Made by a program: the position numbers and the translations under genes
Shown: positions 7,813 to 14,368 of the stretch, one piece after another
Numbering within the stretch: position 1 is the first letter of the stretch
Layout: each line of letters begins with the position of its first letter
The notes under the pieces: model-generated
The model's input: only the letters and a program-made list of their open reading frames with translations
What the model was told of the DNA's origin: nothing
Databases searched by the model: none
Assembly (NCBI GenBank): GCA_049976245.1
Contig: JBMFIQ010000049.1
Coordinates: 1 to 14,939, forward strand
Source: Microbacter sp049976245
GTDB lineage: Bacteria > Bacteroidota > Bacteroidia > Bacteroidales > Paludibacteraceae
DNA: 14,939 nt
Direction of reading: 5' to 3'

Positions 7813-8385
7813 ATGAAGAAAAATATCATTTTAGCCGGCGTGGGAGGGCAAGGCATTCTGACCATTGCTTCCATCATTGATCAGGCTGCCATGCAACAGG
7901 GGTTGTTTGTCAAACAGGCCGAAGTGCACGGAATGAGTCAACGAGGCGGCGCTGTGGAATCGCATGTGCGTATTGCCGATCAACCGTTGTTTTCGGATCT
8001 GATTCCCAAAGGGGAGGCTGATCTGATCCTTTCCATTGAGCCGATGGAGTCGTTGCGCTATTTGCCGTTTCTTTCTCCGAAAGGGCTTATCGTAACGGCG
8101 TCCGAGCCTTTTGTCAATATTCCCGATTATCCCGATAAGGAGCTGGTGCTGGCCGAAATCATCAAACATCCGCATTGGATTGTTGATGCTGAAAAGGAGG
8201 CACGTCAAGCCGGCAATCTGAAAACCTACAACATGGTGATGCTCGGCGCTGCTTCGCCTTATCTGGGTGTTTCGCTCAAGTTTTTGGAAAATGCCATTAC
8301 TGATCGGTTCAGTTCTAAAGGGGAGGAGACGGTGCAGATGAATCTGGACGCTTTTCGACGGGGTGCGGCGCTTACCAAAGGATGA
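7813..8385 (+). CDS. iorB: Indolepyruvate:ferredoxin oxidoreductase, beta subunit
   Basis: A 190-residue gamma-type subunit of the 2-oxoacid:ferredoxin oxidoreductases. It starts MKKNIILAGVGGQGILTIA, the usual GxGGQG loop of the CoA-interacting domain, then AEVHGMSQRGGAVESHVRI (about 38-56), the second family signature, and EADLILSIEPMESLRYL (about 73-89). The length is that of stand-alone IorB (about 190-200), with no ferredoxin domain fused. It forms a heterodimer with IorA and is required for CoA-dependent decarboxylation of aryl pyruvates. It is 69 bases downstream of iorA with no promoter box seen between, so the two are very probably co-transcribed. The A-rich stretch before ATG 7813 is the kind of start region used in Bacteroidota in place of a Shine-Dalgarno site. 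Confidence 0.93.
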   Translation: MKKNIILAGVGGQGILTIASIIDQAAMQQGLFVKQAEVHGMSQRGGAVESHVRIADQPLFSDLIPKGEADLILSIEPMESLRYLPFLSPKGLIVTASEPFVNIPDYPDKELVLAEIIKHPHWIVDAEKEARQAGNLKTYNMVMLGAASPYLGVSLKFLENAITDRFSSKGEETVQMNLDAFRRGAALTKG

Positions 8386-8846
8386 TTTTGGGCATTGATG
8401 GCTATCGCTCGTGATGGTTTGCAGTCGTTGTTTTGACTCTTAAAGGATGGATGCAAGGTTGATTGAACGCTTTCTGATGTTGTTTCACCACGCCGCACGG
8501 CTGCGCCAGGCAAGCATGAGAAGAAAATCTTCAGCCGCAAGGCTGTTTGGATAAGGAATGTTAACAAGAAACCTTACCGCATCCTTCTTTAGGTAAAGAA
8601 AGTTAACAATAAAGCTTCTTGCAACCTGCTAATTTAAAGCATGTTAATAAAAAAGGGTGCTGCAGCCATGCGTGGTTTAAGCAGGTTAACAAAATGTATG
8701 ACCTGATCCATGCGGCGCTGTTTGTGCACCGAATGATGCGTTGTTACAATGCGTCCGTTTATCGCCCAACGGCAAAAAAAGGGTGCCGCTTGATTGGGAA
8801 CGGAAGGATGGAATGTGAGAAGAAAATAACCATAAAAACATTTACA
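8386..8846. other. Gene-free stretch occupied by a 42-base periodic array
   Basis: Nothing between the iorB stop and the thioesterase start looks like a real gene. The long frame leading into the thioesterase (8619-8846) and the short plus-strand frame at 8447-8554 are both made of the repeat units described at 8476-8726. The last part (8727-8846) is unrepeated except for a second GGGTGC block at 8781, exactly three periods after the one at 8655. Confidence 0.6.
8476..8726 (+). repeat. Degenerate tandem repeat, period 42 bases, about six units
   Basis: Units start at 8476, 8518, 8560, 8602, 8643 and 8685, so spacings are 42, 42, 42, 41 and 42. Four consecutive units begin GTTAACAA, GTTAACAA, GTTAATAA and GTTAACAA, and each is preceded by a variant of TAAGCAT. 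The first two units differ at that point but share the core GCCGCA-GGCTG at the same offset. The unit at 8518 agrees with the one at 8560 at 22 of 42 positions. In the second unit the core forms a hairpin CAGCC-GCAA-GGCTG (8532-8545). Function unknown; it is too uneven to be a CRISPR. Confidence 0.7.
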
Positions 8847-9245
8847 ATGGATAAATATCAACAATATTTTACGGCCGATCGTTTTGCCATGGGCAACGGC
8901 ATAGTATTGGAAGCGTGTCGTCCCGGATATGCCAAAGCCAGCGTGAACATTTCGCCGCAACATTTGAACGGGGCAGGAGTAGTCCACGGAGGGCTTCTCT
9001 TCACGTTGGCCGATTTTTGTTTTGCGGCTTCGGTCAATGCCTATGGCTTTGTCACCTTATCGATCAGTGCCAACATCTCTTTTTTTGCCAAAAGATCTCA
9101 CGGAACGCTTACCGCCGAATCAACCGAGATTGCCCGTAGCAATAAACTTTGCACCTGCGACATCAATGTGTATGATGAGGAGAGGGTTTTGTTGGCCAAT
9201 TTCAAAGGCACGGCCTACATAACGCACGAAACCATCACATTTTAA
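8847..9245 (+). CDS. PaaI-family hotdog-fold thioesterase
   Basis: A 132-residue single hotdog domain. The PaaI active-site pattern is clear: Asn41 in HLNGAGVVHGG, the HGG turn (47-49) and Asp56 in LFTLADFCFAAS; the following strand SISANISFFAK and the closing NVYDEERVLLANFKGTAYI are typical. These enzymes hydrolyse acyl-CoA thioesters; PaaI itself acts on hydroxyphenylacetyl-CoA. The open frame extends to 8619, but that part is built from the 42-base repeat and has no domain, and the ATG at 8847 gives the family's usual N-terminus (KYQQYFTADRFAMGNGI). An ATG at 8808 is possible. pgeF begins 9 bases after the stop. Its place downstream of iorAB suggests it may release aryl acetates from their CoA esters (inference). 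Confidence 0.88.
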   Translation: MDKYQQYFTADRFAMGNGIVLEACRPGYAKASVNISPQHLNGAGVVHGGLLFTLADFCFAASVNAYGFVTLSISANISFFAKRSHGTLTAESTEIARSNKLCTCDINVYDEERVLLANFKGTAYITHETITF

Positions 9246-9254
9246 CCTTGCGGC

Positions 9255-10055
9255 ATGGGTCTTAACTTATTGACTTTTTCCAATCTGACTAAGCATCGGC
9301 ATGAGCTGCTTCATTTCAGCTCCACACGTTTGGGAGGCGTTAGCGTGGGATCTTTTTCATCATTGAATCTTGGAAATTATTCCGACGACAATCCCCGCCA
9401 TGTCGATCAAAACAGACAACGTTTGTGCGAAGCTTTGTCCATTTCACCCACGCAGTTGATCACCGTTCATCAGGTTCACGGCAGTGAGGTGCTTAAGGTC
9501 GATGCTTCGTTGGCAGCCTTGTCGCCATCGGAACGCGAAGCGGCAACTCAGGGATATGATGCGATGATTTGCAACATTCCCAATGTGTGCATTGCCGTAA
9601 CGACGGCCGATTGTGTGCCGGTATTGCTTTATGATCCTCTCAACAAAGTGGTAGGGGCAGTGCATTCGGGATGGCGGGGAACGGTGCAAAACATTGTTGG
9701 GAAAACCATCGATCGAATGCATGAGTGGGCAGGCAGTCGTCCGTCCGATTTAATTGCTGCCATCGCTCCCTGCATCAGTGTGGAGCATTACGAAGTAGGT
9801 GCTGAGGTGATGACGCTTTTTCAGACTGCTTCCATGGATGTTTCATCCATTTTTAAGGTGAACGGCGATCATATTTATCTCGATTTGAAGTTGGCCGTGT
9901 TGCAACAATTGAAAGAGAAACAAGTGCTCAACACGGAAGTTTCCCCTTATTGCACTTATGCTGCTTCAGATCTGTTTTTCTCTGCCCGCCGTCAAGGCAT
10001 TCATTCAGGAAGAATGCTCAGTGGCATTGGACTCATTGAACAAACCCATCAGTAA
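9255..10055 (+). CDS. pgeF: Peptidoglycan editing factor / laccase-domain purine nucleoside phosphorylase family
   Basis: A 266-residue member of the YfiH (DUF152, 'polyphenol oxidase') family. The N-terminus has STRLGGVSVGSFSSLNLG; the zinc site is visible as His75 in HQVHGSEV, Cys120 in TTADCVPVLLYD and His137 in GAVHSGWRGT; the C-terminus ends DLFFSARRQGIHSGRMLSGIGL. The length is as usual. Family members have been shown to act as purine nucleoside phosphorylase/adenosine deaminase, while the E. coli protein keeps L-Ser out of the peptidoglycan stem by removing wrongly made UDP-MurNAc-L-Ser. Which activity dominates here is not visible. It is 9 bases from the thioesterase stop, so it shares its transcript. 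In many bacteria this gene follows rluD or obg; that context is absent here. Confidence 0.92.
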   Translation: MGLNLLTFSNLTKHRHELLHFSSTRLGGVSVGSFSSLNLGNYSDDNPRHVDQNRQRLCEALSISPTQLITVHQVHGSEVLKVDASLAALSPSEREAATQGYDAMICNIPNVCIAVTTADCVPVLLYDPLNKVVGAVHSGWRGTVQNIVGKTIDRMHEWAGSRPSDLIAAIAPCISVEHYEVGAEVMTLFQTASMDVSSIFKVNGDHIYLDLKLAVLQQLKEKQVLNTEVSPYCTYAASDLFFSARRQGIHSGRMLSGIGLIEQTHQ

Positions 10056-10139
10056 CAAACAAAGTAACCACATTCGATCACGTTCCTCAAAATAACCGCT
10101 TGAATACACCCTACACTGTAAAACGCTACACTTCAATTT

Positions 10140-10805
10140 ATGTTTCCCCTCATTATTTCCGAACGCATCAAAGTAGTTTCTCCTCAGCTCACCTTGGGTT
10201 TGATCTCATGCAGCGTACGCAATACACCCCGAAATGAGAGGTTGTGGGAAGCCATTCATGCAGAAAAACAATCATTTCGGACACGTTATACGTTGGAACA
10301 AATCAAAACCATCCCTGCCATTCGGGCAACGCGGGATGTTTACAAACTTCTGGGCAAGGATCCCAATCGTTACCGTCCGTCGGCTGAAGCATTGTGTCGG
10401 CGAATCGTTCGTCAAGTCCCTATTTATCAAATCAACACCCTGGTCGATCTGATCAATTTGGTCTCCATTCGAACAGGATTCTCCATCGGCGGATTTGATG
10501 CCGACAAAATTGAAGCTCCTTTGATGTTGACGGTTGGCACCGCCGATGATGCGTTTGAAGCTATTGGACGCGGCATGCTCAATGTGGAAGGACTGCCGCT
10601 TTATAAAGATGTTTTGGGAGGTATCGGCACTCCAACCAGCGATCACGAGCGCACCAAGTTAACCCTCGAGACTTCGCGCCTGCTGATGATCATCAACAGC
10701 TATTCTGGAAAAGACGGCGTGCAGGAAGCCGTAGAAGGCTCTGTCAAGTTGCTTCGCCAATTCGCGCAGGCAGAAAATGTTGAGTTCGGCATCTTGAATT
10801 TTTGA
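10140..10805 (+). CDS. B3/4 domain protein (possible tRNA-editing hydrolase)
   Basis: A 221-residue protein corresponding to the B3/B4 domain of the phenylalanyl-tRNA synthetase beta chain, which clears Tyr-tRNA(Phe). Visible landmarks are IPAIRATRDVYKLLGKDPNRYRPSAEAL (about 59-86), where the R-Y-R-P-S is the family hallmark, INTLVDLINLVSIRTGFSIGG (about 98-118), PLMLTVGTADDAFEAIGRG, and GTPTSDHERTKLT (about 162-174), the probable active loop. Stand-alone members are widespread, cytoplasmic and mostly untested; an editing role is an extrapolation from PheT. It begins 84 bases after pgeF and its stop is 32 bases before the ATG of the next gene, whose open frame overlaps it by four bases. Confidence 0.85.
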   Translation: MFPLIISERIKVVSPQLTLGLISCSVRNTPRNERLWEAIHAEKQSFRTRYTLEQIKTIPAIRATRDVYKLLGKDPNRYRPSAEALCRRIVRQVPIYQINTLVDLINLVSIRTGFSIGGFDADKIEAPLMLTVGTADDAFEAIGRGMLNVEGLPLYKDVLGGIGTPTSDHERTKLTLETSRLLMIINSYSGKDGVQEAVEGSVKLLRQFAQAENVEFGILNF

Positions 10806-10828
10806 GCAAAAAGGATGATTTTTTTTGC

Positions 10829-10836
10829 TACATTTG
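10829..10836 (+). promoter_or_regulatory. -7 box before the plug-domain gene
   Basis: TACATTTG matches TAnnTTTG. It lies two bases before ATG 10838, so transcription from it would start at or after that ATG. This favours GTG 10868 as the real start codon, with a leader of about 25-30 bases. A TTTG at 10801-10804 is 24 bases upstream, slightly far for a -33 element. Confidence 0.5.
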
Positions 10837-10837
10837 C

Positions 10838-12124
10838 ATGACGCAAATCATCTTAACTTCCATTTCCGTGAAACCGTTTCTTTTCTTTTTCATCTTGTTG
10901 GTGTCGCTTCATCTATCGGCGCAAGCTCCGTTTTATACGCATCCGCTCAACGATCAAATTAAAACGCTTCAGGTAAATGTTGAAGGCATTCCTATGTCCT
11001 TGCCCGTTATTCTGCTGAACGATCAGAATGATATTTTGATTCAGTTTGATGAGATGTCGCACGACAGCAAGAATTATTATTATGCCATTCATCATTGCAA
11101 TGCCGATTGGACTTTGTCATCGCTTCCCGACCTTCAGGCTGTCAATGGATTTTCCACGGGATTGATTATCCAATCGGCACTGTCGGTCAATACGACATTT
11201 CTCTACACACATTATTGGCTGCGGTTCCCGAACGAAAACACGCAAATGAAGGTTTCGGGCAATTACGTAGTTTCAATTTACGAAGATAATGATCCCGAAA
11301 AAGTGGTGGCATATGCCTGTTTTTCGGTGGTTGATCCTCGCGTTAAGATTCACGGAGCCATCCGCGGCAATACGGATACCGAGTTAAACGGTCGTTATCA
11401 ACAGCTCGACTTCACCATCGACAATTCCAACTTCCCTATCCGTGACGTTTTTTCCGAAATGCATGTGCTGATACGCCAAAATGATCGACGTGACAATGAG
11501 GTGTTCAACGTTCAGCCAACCTACACTTCGCAAGGAGTTCAGACCTTTACCAACAACAATGCGTTGATATTTCAAGGAGGCAATTCCTATCGTCAGTTTG
11601 ATCTTTCGTCTGTCTATTTGGGGGCCATTGGCGTAAAGCAAATTCAATACGTTGCTCCTTACTATCATGCAACACTTTACGATGATGCCATTCGAGCAGG
11701 GCGTTCGTTTGAAAAAGAACCCGATGTGCACGGTAATTTTTTGATTCATCTTCAAAATCATTCACGCCCTGAAATTGAAGCGGATTATATCTATGTTCAT
11801 TTTACACTGCCCGATCCAAGTCCTTTGTTTGAAGGATCTTTGTACCTGAGTGGAAATTTTGTGTACAACCAATTTGACACTCACGATCGATTGGATTACA
11901 ACGGCAAGGATCAAGCGTATGAAAAAACGTTGTTGCTGAAACAAGGGGGGTACAATTATCTTTATCTTTATGTCCCGAAAGGCGATTCCACGGGTTCCAC
12001 TTTCCCTGTTGAAGGCAGCCATTGGCAAACCGATAATCAATATGCGGTTTATGTTTACTACCGGCCTCAAGGAGATCTGTATGATCAGCTCATCGGATTT
12101 CAAACCATTGATTCCATTCGTTAA
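10838..12124 (+). CDS. Type IX secretion plug-domain protein (formerly DUF5103)
   Basis: A 428-residue exported protein with a signal peptide (KPFLFFFILLVSLHLSAQA, cleavage after AQA). The N-terminal domain has the family markers ILIQFDEMSHDSKNYYYAI and HHCNADW (about 80), then NTTFLYTHYWLRFPN and SGNYVVSIYED; a second domain begins with DPRVKIHGAIRG and DFTIDNSNFPIRD, and the C-terminus is rich in Tyr (KQGGYNYLYLYVPKG, YAVYVYYRPQG). The family includes the periplasmic Plug that closes the SprA translocon of the T9SS in Flavobacterium johnsoniae; whether this one does so is inferred. Three starts are possible: TTG 10802, overlapping the previous gene, ATG 10838 and GTG 10868. The last gives the neatest signal peptide and fits the promoter box at 10829; the ATG is used here as the conservative choice. 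No T9SS C-terminal sorting domain is present. Confidence 0.85.
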   Translation: MTQIILTSISVKPFLFFFILLVSLHLSAQAPFYTHPLNDQIKTLQVNVEGIPMSLPVILLNDQNDILIQFDEMSHDSKNYYYAIHHCNADWTLSSLPDLQAVNGFSTGLIIQSALSVNTTFLYTHYWLRFPNENTQMKVSGNYVVSIYEDNDPEKVVAYACFSVVDPRVKIHGAIRGNTDTELNGRYQQLDFTIDNSNFPIRDVFSEMHVLIRQNDRRDNEVFNVQPTYTSQGVQTFTNNNALIFQGGNSYRQFDLSSVYLGAIGVKQIQYVAPYYHATLYDDAIRAGRSFEKEPDVHGNFLIHLQNHSRPEIEADYIYVHFTLPDPSPLFEGSLYLSGNFVYNQFDTHDRLDYNGKDQAYEKTLLLKQGGYNYLYLYVPKGDSTGSTFPVEGSHWQTDNQYAVYVYYRPQGDLYDQLIGFQTIDSIR

Positions 12125-12166
12125 TCGATGATTAGTGCCATCTCGGCATGGGAAGAGATTTATTCT

Positions 12167-12174
12167 TAGGTTTG
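12167..12174 (+). promoter_or_regulatory. Possible -7 box for tatC
   Basis: TAGGTTTG fits TAnnTTTG. If used, it gives tatC a leader of about 190 bases that would contain the shortened repeat copy at 12332-12378. No convincing -33 element lies at the right distance. Confidence 0.35.
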
Positions 12175-12331
12175 TAGATTCAACAGTTGAACGGCTTCTC
12201 ATTGAACGTTCAAACCGATGATGATCATTTCGTCAAAGCTATGGCAAAAATTTTGTCGATGTTGAGTAAAACATATTTCGGATGAAACGAACATGAAGGT
12301 TGAGATTCACCAAAAACAATGGAAATCTAAA

Positions 12332-12378
12332 ATGCAAGTTCCATATATCCTGTTAAAATAAAAATAGAGGTATGAAAG
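12332..12378 (+). repeat. Dispersed repeat, shortened copy 3, overlapping the tatC start
   Basis: The stretch from ATGCAAGTTCCATATATCC to TAGAGGTATGAAA matches the last part of copies 1 and 2 (GCGAGTTCCATACATC ... TAGACGTATGAAA in copy 2), with a shorter A run and a gap of about four bases. Weaker similarity to copy 2 continues upstream to about 12284 (GAAACGAACAT versus GAAATGAACAT at 14732). The terminal ATGAAA of the repeat is the first two codons of tatC. Confidence 0.6.
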
Positions 12379-13154
12379 AGGCAATTGATGATCAGGAAAT
12401 GACTTTTTGGGACCATTTGGAGGCATTTCGATGGATGTTGATGCGTTCAATCATCTTTTTGACCATCATGATGGTGGTGGTTTTTTTGATGAAGGAGTGG
12501 GTGTTCGAGGTCATCTTTGCGCCTAAAAGTTCTGATTTTTTTGTTTATCATTGGATTGATAAGCTGGGAGCCCTCTTTGTTATTCATTCCTTGCGGATAA
12601 CGCCTTTCAATTTGCATTTGGTTAATTTTGAATTGACGGGCCAGTTTATGACGCATCTTTCAGTAGCCTTTTGGCTGGGATTGATTCTTTCTTTTCCCTA
12701 TTTTGCTTACGAATTGTGGCGTTTTGTCAGTCCGGCGCTTTATCCCAAAGAAAAACGTCCGGTAGTTTGGACTTTTCTTGCCGGAGGCATTCTTTTCTTT
12801 ATCGGGGTGGCCATTTCATATATTTTGATATTTCCTGTGGCTGTTCATTTTTTCTTTCGCTATCAAATCAGCCCAGATGTTCAAAACCTCATTTCATTGA
12901 GCTCTTATATCAGCTTGTTCACCACGACATTGGTATCCATTGGGGCTGTTTTTGAGCTGCCTATTGTCGTTTATCTTTTGTCGCGTCTGGGAATTCTGAA
13001 ACGAAGTTTTATGCGAAAATATCGTCGGCATGCCATCGTGGTGATTTTTATCGTGGCCGGCATTATTACTCCTGCTGATCCTTTTACCATGTTGGCCGTT
13101 TGTTTCCCATTGGTGTTGCTTTACGAAGCCAGCATTTATGTGTGTAAAAAATAA
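12372..13154 (+). CDS. tatC: Sec-independent protein translocase subunit TatC
   Basis: A 260-residue inner-membrane protein with six hydrophobic spans (about 22-42, 75-110 region, 113-133, 146-170, 178-212, 225-255). The cytoplasmic N-terminus has MTFWDHLEAFRWMLMRS, the TatC HLEELR-like motif; further markers are FPYFAYELWRFVSPALYPKEK (about 110-130), AVFELPIVVYLLSRLG with the conserved Glu, and RKYRRHAIVVIFIVAGIITPADP (about 216-240). TatC recognises twin-arginine signal peptides and recruits TatA. No tatA or tatB gene is in the window, although Bacteroidota often place a small tatA beside tatC; the 247 bases upstream have no frame that could be TatA. The start ATG lies in the end of a dispersed repeat, and the AGAGG just before it is one of the few purine-rich start regions here. 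Confidence 0.95.
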   Translation: MKEAIDDQEMTFWDHLEAFRWMLMRSIIFLTIMMVVVFLMKEWVFEVIFAPKSSDFFVYHWIDKLGALFVIHSLRITPFNLHLVNFELTGQFMTHLSVAFWLGLILSFPYFAYELWRFVSPALYPKEKRPVVWTFLAGGILFFIGVAISYILIFPVAVHFFFRYQISPDVQNLISLSSYISLFTTTLVSIGAVFELPIVVYLLSRLGILKRSFMRKYRRHAIVVIFIVAGIITPADPFTMLAVCFPLVLLYEASIYVCKK

Positions 13155-13186
13155 GCGAAACTTGGGTTGAATATTTTTTGTGTTTT

Positions 13187-14368
13187 ATGATAACATGGGA
13201 CGATACTCACCGGCAATTTTTGGCAGCACATCGCGACGATGAGATTCATTCATTGTTGCTGCATGCTTCGCGCTATCCTGAGATCAACATGCCATGGATT
13301 GTTCAGCAAATGGAAGGACGACGAAAAGCCGCATTGAAATTCCCGTCATTGCTCCATTACGATGATTTTGTTTTTTCTCCACAAATCAATATGGAACAGG
13401 CATCTTCCGAAACGACGGCTCGTTACAAAGCTTCGTTGGTAGCCGGACAAGAGGTAATTGATTTGACAGGAGGATTGGGCATCGACAGTTTTTTCATGTC
13501 GCAGACGGCTCGTCATCTGTTGTATTTGGAACGAAATGAAGCATTGTTTGCTTTGGCGCAACACAATTTTCAGATCACGGGTGCTTCGATTGAAACACGC
13601 TGCAGCGATGGATTGGCTTTTTTACAAAACACACAACGTCAGGCTGATTATTTGTATGTAGATCCTTCGCGACGCGATCATAATCATCAACGGGTGGTGT
13701 CTTTAGAAAAATATGAGCCAAACGTACTGACTGCGTTACCGCTTTTTTTTCAACATGCACCTCATGTATTGATCAAAGCTTCTCCCATGCTGGACATTTC
13801 GTTGACTCTGCGTGCATTGCACCATGTAGCAAAGGTACATGTAGTCGCTGTAAGAAACGAATGCAAAGAACTGTTGTTCGACTGTGTCGATGAAGCGTGC
13901 AACACCGAAATCGTGGCAGTACATTTTGGCATGCAAGGTGAAGAACGGTTTGCGTTTTCCTCACTTGACGAACAACAAGCGAAAGTAACCTATAGCAATA
14001 CGGCAAAAAAGTATCTTTACGAACCCAATGTGGCTTTGTTGAAAGCCGGTGCTTTCCGGATTCTTTCCGAACGCTTTGATGTGGAAAAATTACATCCCGC
14101 ATCGCATCTCTATACGTCCGATCAATTAGTGTCTCATTTCCCGGGTCGTATCTTTGAAGTGATTACCACCTTTCCATTACAAAAAGAAGCAATAAACCAA
14201 TGGATTCCCTCCCGAAAAGTCAATGTAACCGTCCGTAATTTTCCTTTCTCAGTAGCCGAAATACGACGTAAGTTTCGATTAGAAGATGGCGGCAATGATT
14301 ACCTGTTTGCCACCACTTTTGCCGACGATAGCAAACGGATGATTTTGTGCAAAAAGAAGATGCGATAA
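13187..14368 (+). CDS. Class I SAM-dependent methyltransferase, PG_1098 type with THUMP-like C-terminal domain
   Basis: A 393-residue cytoplasmic protein. The Rossmann methyltransferase core is at about 80-230: VIDLTGGLGIDSFFMSQTA is the SAM-binding motif I, YLERNEALFALAQHN is motif II, ADYLYVDPSRRD (motif IV, DPSR in place of DPPY) is the catalytic loop, and HVLIKASPMLDIS follows. The C-terminal third (KYLYEPNVALLKAGAFRIL, then HPASHLYTSD, then VNVTVRNFPFSVAEIRRKF) is the ferredoxin-like and THUMP-like part known from the Porphyromonas gingivalis PG_1098 family. By its domains it should methylate RNA, but the target is unknown. A TTG three codons upstream (13178) is open, but ATG 13187 is the more natural start. 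It is 32 bases after tatC and probably in the same transcript. Confidence 0.88.
   Translation: MITWDDTHRQFLAAHRDDEIHSLLLHASRYPEINMPWIVQQMEGRRKAALKFPSLLHYDDFVFSPQINMEQASSETTARYKASLVAGQEVIDLTGGLGIDSFFMSQTARHLLYLERNEALFALAQHNFQITGASIETRCSDGLAFLQNTQRQADYLYVDPSRRDHNHQRVVSLEKYEPNVLTALPLFFQHAPHVLIKASPMLDISLTLRALHHVAKVHVVAVRNECKELLFDCVDEACNTEIVAVHFGMQGEERFAFSSLDEQQAKVTYSNTAKKYLYEPNVALLKAGAFRILSERFDVEKLHPASHLYTSDQLVSHFPGRIFEVITTFPLQKEAINQWIPSRKVNVTVRNFPFSVAEIRRKFRLEDGGNDYLFATTFADDSKRMILCKKKMR

Noticed and set aside
8447..8554. Possible 35-residue peptide with two AARL blocks 14 residues apart
   Set aside because: The repeat in the peptide is simply the 42-base DNA period; no start region or homologue is recognised.
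8476..8726. CRISPR array
   Set aside because: Unit starts are close to periodic, but the shared part is short and uneven, the 'spacers' are partly similar to each other, and no cas gene is nearby.
8619..8846. 76-codon N-terminal extension of the thioesterase
   Set aside because: It is made of the 42-base periodic sequence; hotdog proteins of this family start where ATG 8847 begins.
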